DNA of 64,000 nt. Source: Taudactylus pleione (taxonomy: Eukaryota > Chordata > Amphibia > Anura > Myobatrachidae). Every line of letters begins with the position of its first letter. Within the stretch, counting starts at the first letter, position 1. The stretch spans positions 4,736,001 through 4,800,000 of the forward strand of contig JAUIMM010000126.1 of the NCBI GenBank assembly GCA_031769625.1. Reading direction: 5' to 3'. The position numbers and the translations under genes are program-made. The notes under the pieces were generated by a model. It had not been told where the DNA came from and did not search any database. It saw only the letters and a program-made list of their open reading frames with translations. This document shows positions 42,046 to 53,240 of this stretch, one piece after another.

Positions 42046-43434
42046 GCCCAATGGAAGCTAAGGAGTCCCAGGCTACAGGGGCATTACAGGATCTTGCCAC
42101 CCACATAGACAATCAAGAGGCAGCACAACATTAGGTGGGTCAATACTTACACAAGCTTTCCAGATGGGAAGCAGTTGGGAAGCCAATAGACGTAATCCTG
42201 ACCGCCGGCTTCCTGATAGTCTAATCCCGGCAAGGCATTGACAGGCGTCGACGCCTGCCATTAGACCTATACCGGGAGCCCGACACCTGCAGGGGGGGTT
42301 AGGGGCTCCCAGGGGAACTTAGGGTTAGGCACCCCCCTGGGAGGTTAGGTTTAGGCTAGGGGAAGGGGGGGACAGGGTTAAGCACCCCCAGGGGGAGGTT
42401 AGGGTTAGGCACCCCCCCTGGGGGACTTAGGTTTAGGCACTTAGGGGGGATTAGGGCTAGGCACTTGGGGGAGGTTAGGGTTATGCACCCCTAAGGGAGG
42501 GTTAGGGGGTAGAATTAGGTTAGTGAATACTTACCTTTTGACGATTTGGATTTTCACCCCTGCCGGGCTGCCACTGTAAAAATGCAACAGTAAATCATAT
42601 TGACTCCTTCTGGACAGATGCTGTCAATTCAAGCAACTCTAGCCATGCTCCTTCCTCCTTCTTTGGTGGTAGCACCTCTTACTCCACCAATCCAGTCTTT
42701 GGTTCCTGGTGGGGCTAGGTCCCGTCTTCAGCTGGCATTACTGGAACATTTTGATGGGAACCCTCGATGCTGCCAGGGATTTATCAACAAGTATGTGATC
42801 CAGTTTCAATGTCTACTGCAGAGTTTGCATACGCTTAGATCGAAGGTGGCATATATTATTTCTTTATTGTCCGAAACAGCTTTGGACTGGGTTTTTCCAC
42901 AATGGGAACAAGCAGATCCGCTAGTTTCCAACTATGAAACTTTTATTTCCTCTTTCAAGAGAATTTTTGATGAACCTGGTCGCATGGGTTCTGCTTCGTC
43001 TGACCTACTATGACTTTGTCAAGGGACGGGGACTGTTGGGTAATATGTGGTACAGTTCCAGATTATCTCTTCTGAATTGAAGTGGAATGAGGAAGCTCTA
43101 AAGGCTCTCTGAGAAGATGAAGGATGAACTGTCCTCTCGCGATCTTCCAGAGTCATTTCCTGAAGTGGTCTCTCTTTGTATTAAAATTGATTTACATCAC
43201 CGGCAGCATATGGCTAGTAGAGCTCGATGTGATTGCTTCCAAAATCAGCTGTCTCAAGCAGTTTGTTCTTCTTCCTCCATATCCAGTAGTGAAGAGCCAA
43301 TGCAGATCAACATATCTCAAATATCTTCTGCTGAACGAACCCGTCGGTTTCAGAACAAACTTTGCCTTTATTGTGCTGCTACAGACCATGTCTTGAGGAA
43401 TTGTCTTCTCCTTTCGGGAAATGCAAGACCCTAA
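42046..43434 (+). pseudogene. Gypsy gag, broken
   Basis: The start codon region MEAKESQATGAL lies just behind the 5' LTR (42051). The frame is then interrupted by a MITE at about 42170-42600 and resumes with LALLEHFDGNP...FINKYVIQFQ (42733-42812) and AYIISLLSETALDW (42853-42894), the conserved capsid region of sushi-type Gypsy elements. Further frames lead to a nucleocapsid zinc knuckle, CLYCAATDHVLRNC (C-X2-C-X4-H-X4-C), at about 43363-43404. A stop and a frameshift lie between 43010 and 43117. Confidence 0.85.
42170..42600. mobile_element. MITE family F copy inside gag, with telomere-like tracts
   Basis: Blocks of gttagggttaggcacccc and variants fill 42295-42510, the reverse complement of the tracts in the F copy at 39842-40247. 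The right end (ccctgccgggctgcc, then aacagtaaatcatatt) matches the F fragment at 9945-10030 inverted. The left end is near 'ccaatagacgtaatcctgac'. Exact borders are uncertain. Confidence 0.65.
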
Positions 43435-43495
43435 CTGGTTCTGGGAGCATCTAGTTGGGGGTATTGACTAAGCCATCTCATGTTATGCATAGTTA

Positions 43496-43768
43496 TTGAA
43501 TAGTGATGCTTCCTACAAGGAGCAGACAAGAGAATTGAAGGCCTTAGTAGATTCTGGAGCAGCAGGGAATTTTATTTCTGAAGCTTTGGCTCTCTCCTTG
43601 GATATACCTATTACTCCCCTCTCAACTAAGTTGGATCTTTCTGGGGTGGATGGCAGCATTATTTATGGTAATCCAATTTTGTTTGTTACCCATTCAGTGT
43701 CTTTTCAGGTGGGCTGCCTACACCAAGAAGTACTGGTAATTTCTGGTCCTTCCCAGGTCTTCTTATGA
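43496..43768 (+). pseudogene. Gypsy aspartic protease
   Basis: LKALVDSGAAGNFISEALA contains the active-site DSGA of retrotransposon aspartic proteases at about 43550. The following residues (LDIPITPLSTKL) are typical of sushi-type elements. The frame stays open for 90 codons and then stops. The downstream segment of the polyprotein is frame-shifted. Confidence 0.8.
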
Positions 43769-43769
43769 A

Positions 43770-44090
43770 TTACTGTAGTTCTGGGGTTACTCTGGCTCAG
43801 GAAACACAATCCTACATTGGACTGGTCTACGATGCAAGTTATTGCTTGGAGTCAAAACTGTTTTCACCAGTGCCTGTCTTGGGTTGCACCTATATGTTTC
43901 CATCCCCTTTCTACGAGTTCTTCTCCAGTTTCTAAACAAAAGGAAGTCCTTCCTGATCCTTGCATACCAGGATTTTCCTGATGTGTTTAATGAGCAGTCT
44001 GCAGATAGATTACCTCCTCACCGCCCCTGGGATTGTAACATCGATCTCATGCTAGGGAAGATGCCTCCTAGAGGTCTTGAATAAAAAGGC
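43770..44090 (+). pseudogene. Gypsy pol: protease to reverse transcriptase junction, truncated
   Basis: HNPTLDWSTMQV (about 43810-43845) and then YQDFPDVFNEQSADRLPPHRPWDCNI (43962-44045, listed as shorter blocks: DFPDVF, LPPHRPWDC) are the lead-in to the reverse transcriptase. The catalytic RT core and RNase H that should follow are missing; sequence resumes with integrase at about 44195. A deletion of at least 1.5 kb is inferred from the usual element length. Confidence 0.8.
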
Positions 44091-44189
44091 CTTATCTCAA
44101 TCCTTTCTGTCCCCTTTGGAAGAAGAGATTCAACCACAGGCCCAGACTATAGTGGACCTTCTTTTTTTGAAAAGTTGTTGACCGGGGCT

Positions 44190-45420
44190 CATTCCTCTTT
44201 TTGCCAGTCACTCTGGGATCATCAAAACATTCAAATTCTTGCAACAGTCATACTGGTGGCTCACTATATGGGAAAATGTCTGTAGCTTCATTGTATCTTG
44301 TGCCAAGTGTGCCCAGCATAAGTTCAGTCATAAGAAAGTTGTTGGTCCTCTACGTCTGCTGCCTGTGCCGGATGCTCCTTGGACCCATCTTCTAAAGGTT
44401 TCAGTACTATTTGAGTAATGGTCAATCGGTATTCCAAAATGGCCCACTTTGTCTCTTTAACTGGCCTTCCTTCCGCTCCTCAGTTGGCAAAAGTGTTTAT
44501 CCAGGAGATCTGCAGACTTCATGGTTTGCCTAGAGAAATCATATCTGACTGGGGGGGTACAATTTGTGGCAAGATTTTGGAGAGCTCTCTGTGCCTCCTG
44601 TGGGATTAGATTGAAGTTTTTGTCTGCCTACCACCCTCAGACCAATGACCAGACAGAGGGTGAACCAGGAACTGGAGGCTTTTGTTAGACTCTTTGTCTC
44701 CTCCTCTCAAGATGACTGGGTCGATTTATTACCTTGGGTGGAATTTGCCCATAATTTCAGGTACCACTCCTCATCAAATTCCACTCAATTTTTACTGTGT
44801 ATGGTAGACACCCTCGAGTACCCGATTTTCAAGACTTACCTCCTGTGGAAGTTCCTGCAGTTACCAACTTGGTTAATTCTTTTGCAAAGTTATGGAAGGA
44901 TGTTCATTGTTCTCTAAAGAAGACCTCCTACAACAACAAGAAGTTTGCAGACAGGAAATGTCTCGCCATTCTCCTCCTGAGAGTTGGGGACAGGGTATGG
45001 CTATCTTCCAAAAATATTCACCTGAAAGTACCAAGTATGAAGTTAGCACCACGTTTCATCGGACCCTACCATATTTTTAAGGTATTCAATCTTGTGGCTT
45101 ACAAATTGGAACTTCCTCCACAATTAAGAATATCTAATGTTTTCCATGTTTCTTTGCTACGGCCGCTGGTACTTAATCAATTTTAACGGTTTCCTCTGAA
45201 GACTCCTCAAGTTCAGACTCATCAGGGAGTTGAGTTCAAGGTAGAGAAAATCCTGGATACTCGGCATCGGTTTAATGACCTTCAATACATTATTGATTAG
45301 AAGGAATATGGACTAGAAGAAAGGGCATGGATCAAGGCATCTGATGTCCATGCTCCTCAACTTTTACATGCTTTTCACAGATTTCCTAAGAAGCCTTGTG
45401 GGTGTCCAGAGTCCACCCTG
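44190..45420 (+). pseudogene. Gypsy integrase with chromodomain
   Basis: The order is that of a chromovirus integrase. First comes a zinc-binding-like segment (HSGIIKTFKFLQQSYWW, 44210-44262). Next are parts of the catalytic core (VNRYSKMAHFVSLTGLPSAP at 44418-44480 and LHGLPREIISD at about 44515-44550). The AYHPQTNDQTERVNQELE block with the catalytic glutamate lies at about 44625-44680. After this come DRVWLSSKNIHLK and KLAPRFIGPYHIF (44980-45080), then LRISNVFHVSLLRPL (45123-45168). A chromodomain-like segment follows (VEFKVEKILDTRH...WIKASDVHAP, 45229-45360). Frame changes and stops interrupt it in several places. In the family the chromodomain directs integration to marked chromatin. Confidence 0.85.
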
Positions 45421-45434
45421 AAAGGGGAGGGTAC

Positions 45435-45974
45435 TATCAGGTTGTGGCCTAGGATCAGCCGTTACTCACCACAGCACCGGCTTCCCCTGATCCCTCAGGT
45501 GGTCAGACATCAGGTGCATCAGCGAGTGACATGCTGAGAATTATACTGATGCTGTCCACCAATGATCTGCTACTTTAGGGTATAAAGCCAGTCTCTGGAC
45601 AGAAGGAAATTGCCTGTGCAAAGTTGTCGCTACCCCATTCCAGTGTACAATTTTGAGTACCAGTTCCCAGTGCAAAAGGTACTTCTTGCAGAAGTATATC
45701 TTTTGGGCCATTGTTTATTGTCTCCCATGGTATCAGACACCTGTCCAAAGGTCCGCGACCTGCCTGCTGGGTGCAGCTTAACCCATATCCTGCTTGGAGG
45801 GGTCACTGGTGAACACCTCCCAGCTAGTTAGACCCCAAGATAGGTCTCCTCAACGTTTGATATTTGTAGATGAGGAGATCATATATACAGGTCCCACGCT
45901 TCCGGCTTCTCTCTCCTCCAGGGACCTCAGCTTCCATCCCCTAAATAGGGGATTCCTTTAAGCCAAACATGACG
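45435..45974 (+). repeat. Gypsy 3' LTR (540 bp)
   Basis: Starts tatcaggttgtggcctagga (TG border mutated to TA) behind a purine tract and ends aagccaaacatgacg. It aligns to both halves of the 5' LTR but lacks two internal blocks. A TATA-like gggtataaagcc at about 45578 is shared by both LTRs and may be the promoter. Confidence 0.85.
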
Positions 45975-46161
45975 CCATCCTTCTGGATTCCGTCATTGGG
46001 ATTAAGATAGGCGTTGGTATTTCGATGCCTATTTTAAGTCCCTTGTCGGGATTCCAGCGTCGGGATTGAGACCAGTGGCCTCGCGACCAGTCCCTTGTCG
46101 GGATTCCAGCGTCGGGATTGAGACCAGCAGCCTCGCGACCACTCGTCTCATAACTACATCC
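45975..46161. mobile_element. MITE family F, right part, with a 52-bp duplication
   Basis: Resumes after the Gypsy element with ccatccttctggattccg and continues with repeated 'gtcgggatt' words. A 52-bp unit (gtcccttgtcgggattccag...) is tandemly duplicated at 46038-46089 and 46090-46141 with two differences. The end read backwards (ggatgtagttatgagacgag) resembles the left terminus at 39842. Confidence 0.7.
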
Positions 46162-47477
46162 CTTTCTACGTAGTCATAGTTTAGTGTCAATTATTATAGC
46201 AATGAACAGGTATCAGGTATATTCCCTGCAGCAGAAGAAAACAGATAGAAAGAATATTCTGTACACCTGGATTACATTTCAAAGCACAATATTTCATACT
46301 ATAAACAAATACAATTTCCCCATTCACTAAGTTTAAACTCTTTATGCAGACACAAAATTGTACAATTTAAATAAATGTGGATTTCAATTAATATTTTGTA
46401 TTGTTACAATAATATTACAATTTACCATATTGTATAATTCATTAATATACGTTCTAACACGAAAACACCAACAAATTATGCAAATGACTTAGGTGGTGAC
46501 TTTTATTATTGGCTTTAAATATTGTAAAAAGTTTTCCAAGGAGACAAAGTTATTGTTGGGTGCTAATTTACTAAATATGTGACTTGTATTCTCCTTCAGG
46601 CAGGGAAATATGAGCACACAACAAATTCTGGACAGTGCTAGCAATGGTCAAAAATGTAGAACACATGAATCATGATTATGCACTATTATTATTAATAACA
46701 ATTTCTTATATAGTGCATATACTTTGTTTGAAATGCAAAACAGCAGCCTGCTGACTACTTTCAATCAATTAAGTAAAATCAATAATCTTTCTAAAATAGT
46801 GTAATTCCAATACATCATAAATAGTACAATATCACATCACATTAAATACAAGAAGTCTGCTTTGTTAGCATACAGACATTTACAAATGATTAACTCATCT
46901 GTACTCACTACAGTCTGCCCACCATGCTATGTGAGTTATTGATGAGTTGGCATCGTCCATGACTAATTATATCATGTATCTGATCCAATAACTGCATCAG
47001 TCAAGCAATGTGTATACCAAATTCAACAGGGATTTAAAAAAGTTATGTAGATATTTTATTATATTTACCAAATATTGAGAAATGAATGTTTTTAAATAAT
47101 TAATCAGAAATCAAATTATTAATCACATTTACTGGAGACTAAAACAAATGTGAAATTACAGTGTGTGCTATAGGTATTGCAAGATTTCAAAACAAACGTT
47201 CAATATTAAACAAAAATTAAACAAAGACAATTTCCTGCATTTTGCTGGCACTGGTAGAAAAGAAAGATGGCAATATGTTAGCATAGCAGGCTTACAATAT
47301 CACAGCTATGCCAACATCTTGCCTTCTCTCCAGCTCTATTCGGAAATTATACATATTCCAATGAAGCTTTGGGTAGTGATGTGATCAGGAACCACCTAAA
47401 GCTGCAACAGAGAGAGAGAGGTTAATAAACAAACTGCCACTCAAAAAAAGCCTTTAGGAAAAATATTAGAATAGAAA
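46162..47477. other. Unassigned AT-rich sequence
   Basis: No gene or repeat boundary could be supported over this 1.3 kb, which is strongly AT-rich. Confidence 0.3.
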
Positions 47478-47672
47478 TAGAATATGAGATATGGTAAGAA
47501 CTTACCCTTGTTATCTCTATTTCTACGAAGTCAATAGGGTTCCACAGGATACCTTGGGGTATAGGTGATGACGTCAGGCACGGACACCACAGAGTTAAAT
47601 TTTCAGCCTCCCAGGATGCACCAGGGTCCCTCTCCTATACCCCACCCCCAAGCCAAGGCGATTCAGTTTCGT
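47478..47672. repeat. DIRS left inverted terminal repeat
   Basis: The segment caggataccttggggtatag (47544-47563) through ctcctatacccc and ccccaagccaaggc to cagtttcgt (47672) is the inverse of 53083-53215. The outermost part (47478-47545) differs from the right terminus but is complementary to 47812-47886 in the internal complementary region. Confidence 0.9.
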
Positions 47673-47811
47673 AACAAGCCATAGGCCGGAGGAGGAGAAC
47701 AAAGAGAGAGAAGAAAGTCTGGAACACACAAGAATCACATTCTCACCAGAAGGAGATGGAGAAACCGGTGATCAGATCAAAGCCCATCTGCAGTACAGGT
47801 GCGACAGGCGG

Positions 47812-47930
47812 GAGTCCTGTGGAACCCTATGGACTTCATAGAAATAGAGATAACAAGGTTAAGTTCTTACCATATCTCATATTTTCTACTTCAGGGTCCA
47901 TAGGGTATCCACAGGATACCTTGGGGATGT
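47812..47930. repeat. DIRS internal complementary region
   Basis: The first half (tcctgtggaaccctatggac ... gttcttaccatatctcat) is complementary to the left outer end (47478-47550). The second half (tttctacttcagggtccata ... ataccttggggat) is complementary to the right outer end (53194-53240). In DIRS elements this region serves as a splint to circularise the cDNA ends. Both halves are still well matched. Confidence 0.88.
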
Positions 47931-47949
47931 CCCAAAGCAGTATCCTTTA

Positions 47950-48960
47950 AGGGTGGGGACGCTCCTGTGCTTTAAGGAGAATCTGCCACCCGAAGGAAGC
48001 ATCCTGAGAGGCGAAGGTATCAAAAGCATAATACCTTACAAAAATATGGACAGATGACCACGTGGCTGCCAATCACCGCTGAGGCGCCATGTCGAGCTGC
48101 CCACGAAGGACCCACAGACCTAGTGGAAAAGCTTTAAGAGAGGATGGAACAGGAAGACCTGTGAATCCATCCTGCCAAAGTTAGCGTAGTGGCAGGCCAA
48201 CCCTTTTTATGGAAACCAGAAAGGACAAAACCGAGAGTCTGATTTCCTAAATGGACTGGTACAGTCAACTTAAATTCGTAGAGCCCATACCACATCCAAG
48301 GAGGCCTCACCAGCAGACAGGACTGGGGAAGTAAGGGCCGGTACTATAATTTCCTCATTGATGTGGAAACTAGACACCACCATAGGTAAAAATCCAGGGC
48401 AAGTGCAAAGCACTGCCCTGTTCCTAGGAAATATGAGAAAAGGGGAGGTCTACATGACAGAGCCCCCCATTCTGTAACCCTACTGGCCAAATCAATGGCC
48501 AGAAGGAATACAGTCCTAGCCGTAAGTCATTTGAAATCCACTGAGCCCAGTGGATCAAATGGCAGTCCTCAGAGAGCCCTAAGGACCACAGCCAAATCCC
48601 AAAGAGCCACCAGTGGAACAAAGGGATGCTGAATATAATGTACACCTTGCACAAAGGTGCTGACCTCAGGAAGAGTAGCACTCCTACAATGAAACCATAC
48701 CAACAGGGCAAAAACCTGCACCCTCAGGTAAGCAAGGCGAAGACAGTTATCTAAGCCCACCTGTAGGAAAGCCAACACTCTGGATATCCGGAATACCCGA
48801 GGAGCATAGCCTCTAGGGTGACACAACTGAAAGAAAGTATGCCATACCTGATGGTAAATTCTTGCAGATAAAAGCTTCTGAGCGCTTAGCATGGACAAAG
48901 CCCCTGTTAACTATAGAGCTGGGAAACTCCTAGACCTTAAGAGGGCAGTCTCCACCGCCA
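47950..48960 (-). pseudogene. DIRS tyrosine recombinase relic
   Basis: Minus-strand frames at 48898-48569 contain YHQVWHTFFQLCHPRGYAP and LAFLQVGLDNCLRLAYLRVQV, the N-terminal SAM-like part of DIRS recombinases. FVQGVHYIQHPFVP and WDLAVVLRAL follow at about 48640-48570. A further segment near 48490-48440 corresponds to the conserved region before the first catalytic arginine. A C-terminal part can be followed to about 48000 in broken frames. The catalytic R-H-R-Y set cannot be read as a unit, so it is inactive. Confidence 0.8.
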
Positions 48961-49204
48961 CACGGTCAAGGACAGACAACCCAGGTTGGATATCAGCCAG
49001 GATCCTGAGACAACAGGTCTGGGTGTACAGGCAACCACTTCAGAGTGTTAACTGAGAGGCTCCAAAGATCTGAGTAATAGTGCCGTTTGGCCCACGCTGG
49101 AGCTATCAGCAGGAGCGTGCCTTCTTCTTGCTATTACTGGAGGAAGAAGGGATAATGGAGGGACGAGGTACACACCTGGGAAGGTCCACTGGACCTACAT
49201 ACGT

Positions 49205-50660
49205 CTACCAGAAGAGTCTCATCTCTGAAAGGCTCCACTTGTTCACCAGAAGATTGAACACCTCCTGATGAAGCAGACATTTCCCTGAATGCACGTCTTG
49301 ATGGCTAAGAAAGCCTGCTTTCCATCTGAGGATTCCTGAATGAACACTGCCGATGATGGCATGGATATAGCCTTCCACCCAAGCCAGAATTGGGGACACC
49401 ACTGTTAGTGTTGCCTGACTTCGGGAACCTCCTAGGTGGTTTACATAAGCCATCATGATGGCGTTGTCAGACTGTACCTGCACGATATTTCCATGTAGGA
49501 CCTGTCCTGCATGCTGGAGAACCTTGAATACTGCTCAGAGTTGTCAGATGTTTATGGGGAGCGCATAATCTGCTGGTGTCCACCTGCCCTGGAACAAGTG
49601 TGGACCCGTCACTGCTTCCCAGCCACGGATACTGGCATCCGTCATCAGAAGGACCCTGTCTGCAATCCCAAAGGGGGTGTCCCTTGTTTAGGTGAGCTTT
49701 CCGCAGCCACCAGGCCAGAGAGAGACAAACCTCTGGGGAAAGCACTATTGACTTGATCTTATGGGGCAACCCATCCCATCCCATCCGGAGAGGATCAATT
49801 TTTTCTAGAGGTTTAGAGTGAAACTGGGTACTCTCCACCATGTCGAACAGTGACACTCTGGAACCCAAGAACCACATTGCCGAGTGAACAGGCACTCTGC
49901 GACTCTGCAGGCAACTGCGTACCTTTGCCTGTAATGCAGAGATCTTTTCCTCAATCACAAAGATCCTCAGATGTTGGGATATGGAGCATCCTCTGTGAGG
50001 AATCAGAGAGGACCATTTCCAGTTTATCAGTCAGCCGTAACATAGCAACACAGATATTGTCCGTTGCAGATGGCACTAAAGTATCTCTGGAAGGCCCTGG
50101 TAACAACAGGAGGTCACTCAGATAGGGTAACAAGCAGACCCCCTGCATCCACAGGTAAACTGTGAGGCGTGGAGGCCAGACCAAGGGGCAATGCAAGAAA
50201 CTGGAAATGCTTATTGACCACTGCAAACCTGAGGAAAACACTGGTGTGCTAAGAAAATAGGGATATTCAGGTAGTCACCCTGAATATATCCAATGACACC
50301 ACAAAATTCCCAGGCTCCATTGAATGATGGAATGCAGGGTCCCCCTCCTGAACCGAGGAACCCTTAAGAATTTGTTGAAGGATTCGAGGTTGAGGATGTC
50401 CTGGTAAGACCCATTGGGTTACTGTACCAGAAAGAGGATGGAGTAATACCCCATTCCCCTTTGGGGCAACAGAATAGGTACTATAACTCCTGCCTGGAGC
50501 ATAGAGTGTAACACCCTCAAAAATTACAGGGCCTTGTCTTGAATTGACAGAAGACCTGTAACGAAAAACCGGCTGGGAGGCCTTTATCGGGAGGAGAGGA
50601 CATACTTTCAAGAAAATACTTCTCTTACCCCAGTGTCCGTGGTGGTAAGACACCAGCACT
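49205..50660 (-). pseudogene. DIRS reverse transcriptase and RNase H relic
   Basis: At 50659-50267 STYSVAPKGNGVLLHPLSG and MEPGNFVVSLDIF represent the fingers and the first catalytic aspartate region. At 50241-49951 CPLVWPPRLT and LLPYLSDLLLLPGPS stand in place of the family's PFGL...P and YLDD box; the second aspartate environment has changed to YLSD. At 49958-49467 MWFLGSRVSLFDMVESTQFHSKPL is the connection to RNase H. At 49483-49205 MQVQSDNAIMMAYVNHLGG, then VHSGILRWKAGFLS, is the RNase H (SDNATAVAYINxxGG in relatives). Frame breaks separate all four. Confidence 0.88.
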
Positions 50661-50699
50661 GGGCAAACTGGAGAAGCCGGCCTCCAACTCTGGGGTCAC

Positions 50700-51650
50700 C
50701 CGAGAGGAGGCCCGTCCCGTGAGGCTGAAGGCTTATAGTCCAACTTGGGAGTAGGACGTCTTGTACTCCAAGCCTGTTCTTATGGCTGAGCAGATTTCCT
50801 GGCTACTAACTGTCTTGGAAAGCTGTATTTTAGACTTACCCTGGCCTCACAGGGCCGAAAAGACGAAGTCCCAGACCCCGATGGGACTGTAGCCGATGGC
50901 AGACACGCAGATGTAGCTGCTGCCTGCAGGGCCACAATTGTGTCCAGATGAGGGCCAAACAGGACCTGTCCCATAAAAGGCAAAGCATTCCAAATGGAAT
51001 CTGCATCCGCTTTCCAAGAGCGCAACAACAAGGAGCGGCGAGCCGCTACTGCTGCCGTGCCGCTACTGCTGCCGAGGAGATTCTAGAAAGGAGCAGGCTA
51101 TACGTAAGACTGTCTCATTATGAATGTGGCTAAGTCTCTTAGAATTTGCCACTATCCACCTGCTCTGCTGGAGAGTCAGTGTGCAGAGATCCAGTTACCT
51201 ACCCAGCGCTCCATGGCTCTGGCCCCCAGCACACAGCCATTGCCGGCCTGGACGCCCCTCCAGCAAGGGAATAATTAGATTTTAGATATATTTGCACCTT
51301 GTAATCTGTAACCTCCTTCAAGGAGGACCTGGAGGGCATGGGCAACGTAGCACTCCTCACTAGGCGTGTAACATGAGAATCTACCCGTAAAGGTAACTCA
51401 CATTCATAAAGTAATTATCCGCAAAGGGGTATGCAAAAGGTCAACCGTTTTTGAGGCTGGAACCGCTCACCCGGATTTTCCACGCCTCCTCTAAATGATC
51501 CACCTGACCAGATAGAGGAATTACAGTGGCAACACCCTTATCCTTAAAGAAGGCATATTTGGATTTAGCCACGGGGGATATGTAATAACCAAAGCCGCAC
51601 GGACTGCCCGTATAAGGCCAGGTATTTAGACTTTAGACCCAGACTACACC
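50700..51650 (-). pseudogene. DIRS gag-like region
   Basis: At 51031-50780 WNALPFMGQVLFGPHLDTIV resembles the conserved LPF.G..LFG..LD segment of DIRS gag proteins; further upstream SRSSLKEVTDYK and YSLAGGASRPAMAV (about 51350-51240) are consistent with the preceding helical region. Start and end are not definable because of frame damage; sequence up to about 52900 may be the 5' part or leader. Confidence 0.6.
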
Positions 51651-53082
51651 TCCTCTGCACTAAGGGGCTCGTGTCTGAAAAAGTCAATAATGTCACCATC
51701 ATCAGACGTCATGTCCTTATTATCCTTAGCCGTCTGAGACCCGAAAGGCCGTTTAGAAGGCCGAAATGGTGACTCCCCCAAGTGTAAACGTCCATCAGGT
51801 GCTATACCATTTGGACAATAAATTCACCCACACAGGCTCCTGCAAGACCTGGGGGGGCGAAAAACAGGATACACTGGGGTACCATCAACTGCCCAGGGAC
51901 CCCTGCATGTGATGAAACCACCACTTGCTGTGATAACCCCTATGGGGAAACACAGGGAGCATTGCCCACAAGGGCTGTAAGCATCTTAGCCAGCCGAGGG
52001 TGGTGACAGAAATGGGGTGTGATATATAATAAAACATGCCCTCCATAAACCCTCAGCGTCTACATATCCCTACGCTAACTGCACATTATATCAGTACATT
52101 ATAGCTGGAAGAGGATATCCTCGTTCACTTTCCGACATGAGGAGTGTGAACGGAGCGTATGTGACTTCCCACGCAGAAAAACCACGTTTACTGTGAAGTA
52201 ATAAACACCCTGCAACACCGCACCACAAGGGCTGTAGCAGAAGAAGAACAGGGATAGGAAAATGGCTGACAGTCAGAAATTAAAGTACAGGCAAACAGCG
52301 CTAGCATTTAAGTCACATACAATGCAAAGATAACATCCTGCATTACAAGCACTGCAATCAACTACACAGACCAGAGCCTGGTAGGAAACAGTGCTGCATA
52401 CACTGACCTTAATTGAAGGAGAGGTATGCGGGGGACCCGGACCGCAATGGCACCTGTATCAGCTTCCAGCAGCGTTTGCCATCTCCAGCACATGCAGGGA
52501 GAAAATGGCCATGGAGGAGCAGAGAGGAGGCGAGCCCGGGGGAGGAGCGCTGACACAGCCCGCTCAGACTGCTGTGGAATGGCACTGTGCAGCGGGGGAG
52601 ACGCCGGCTGTGAGACAGGGAAGGCGTTCTCCCCTGGCCTGCTATTAACCCCTGGGACACCGCGCTGTACCGCACATGCTAGGTCCGCTGTCCCTGGTGA
52701 TCTAGTGGAAGGCGCAGGATCAGTACCTGGCCCCACGCGCAGCCGGTCCCCAAAGAGCCCCCTGCCTGGGGACCAAAAAGGACTGTGTTACCGGTGGGTG
52801 CCCACCGCGGGACCCCGCTGCTTACCTTGTCCCCCGTACATCCGGCCACAGTCCAGGTAGCCGGGATCACCGCTAGCTGTGACCCCAGCTACCTACCAGC
52901 ATCCCCAGATCGGTACCGGCGTTCTGGTACCGACGGGGTGTAGGAGCGACAGCATGGACGTTAGTACTGACTGTCCATGCTGTAAGGCTCATCTTGTGCA
53001 GCCACAGCTGCACTCTGAAGAAATCTTCTGGGGCTATTACAGCCCCCTCTGTGAATGTGATCCGACCTCTGGCCGGACACCC
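51651..53082 (-). other. DIRS 5' region (leader and gag N-terminus, unresolved)
   Basis: G+C-rich between 52380 and 52960 on both strands, with overlapping open frames that carry no known motif. By position it is the 5' part of the DIRS element. A promoter is expected in or near the 5' inverted terminal repeat but no clear TATA box is seen. Confidence 0.4.
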
Positions 53083-53240
53083 ACGAAACTGAATTGCCTT
53101 GGCTTGGGGGTGGGGTATAGGAGAGGGACCCTGGTGCATCCTGGGAGGCTGAAAATTTAACTCTGTGGTGTCCGTGCCTGACGTCATCACCTATACCCCA
53201 AGGTATCCTGTGGATACCCTATGGACCCTGAAGTAGAAAT
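53083..53240. repeat. DIRS right inverted terminal repeat
   Basis: Inverse of 47516-47672 over about 150 bp with few differences; the outer end (atggaccctgaagtagaaat) is complementary to the second half of the internal complementary region. Confidence 0.9.

Larger units (their letters stand above)
40248..45974 (+). mobile_element. Ty3/Gypsy retrotransposon, sushi-type chromovirus, decayed
   Basis: A 5' LTR (40248-42035, including an insert) and a 3' LTR (45435-45974) bracket gag, protease and integrase remnants. A 5-bp duplication, ccatc, lies at 40243-40247 and 45975-45979. A purine-rich tract (aaaggggagggtac) precedes the 3' LTR. Most of the reverse transcriptase and RNase H is deleted between about 44085 and 44190. 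Both LTRs end ...aagccaaacatgac. The 3' LTR lacks two internal blocks of about 125 and 150 bp relative to the 5' LTR. The element split MITE F and was itself invaded twice. Confidence 0.9.

Noticed and set aside
40248..45974. Endogenous retrovirus
   Set aside because: The gag, protease and integrase with chromodomain match sushi-type Ty3/Gypsy, there is no env-like frame, and the duplication is 5 bp.
52362..52870. Overlapping ORFs of 88-144 codons as host exons
   Set aside because: They lie in the G+C-rich 5' region of the DIRS element, are open on both strands and in several frames, and have no motif.
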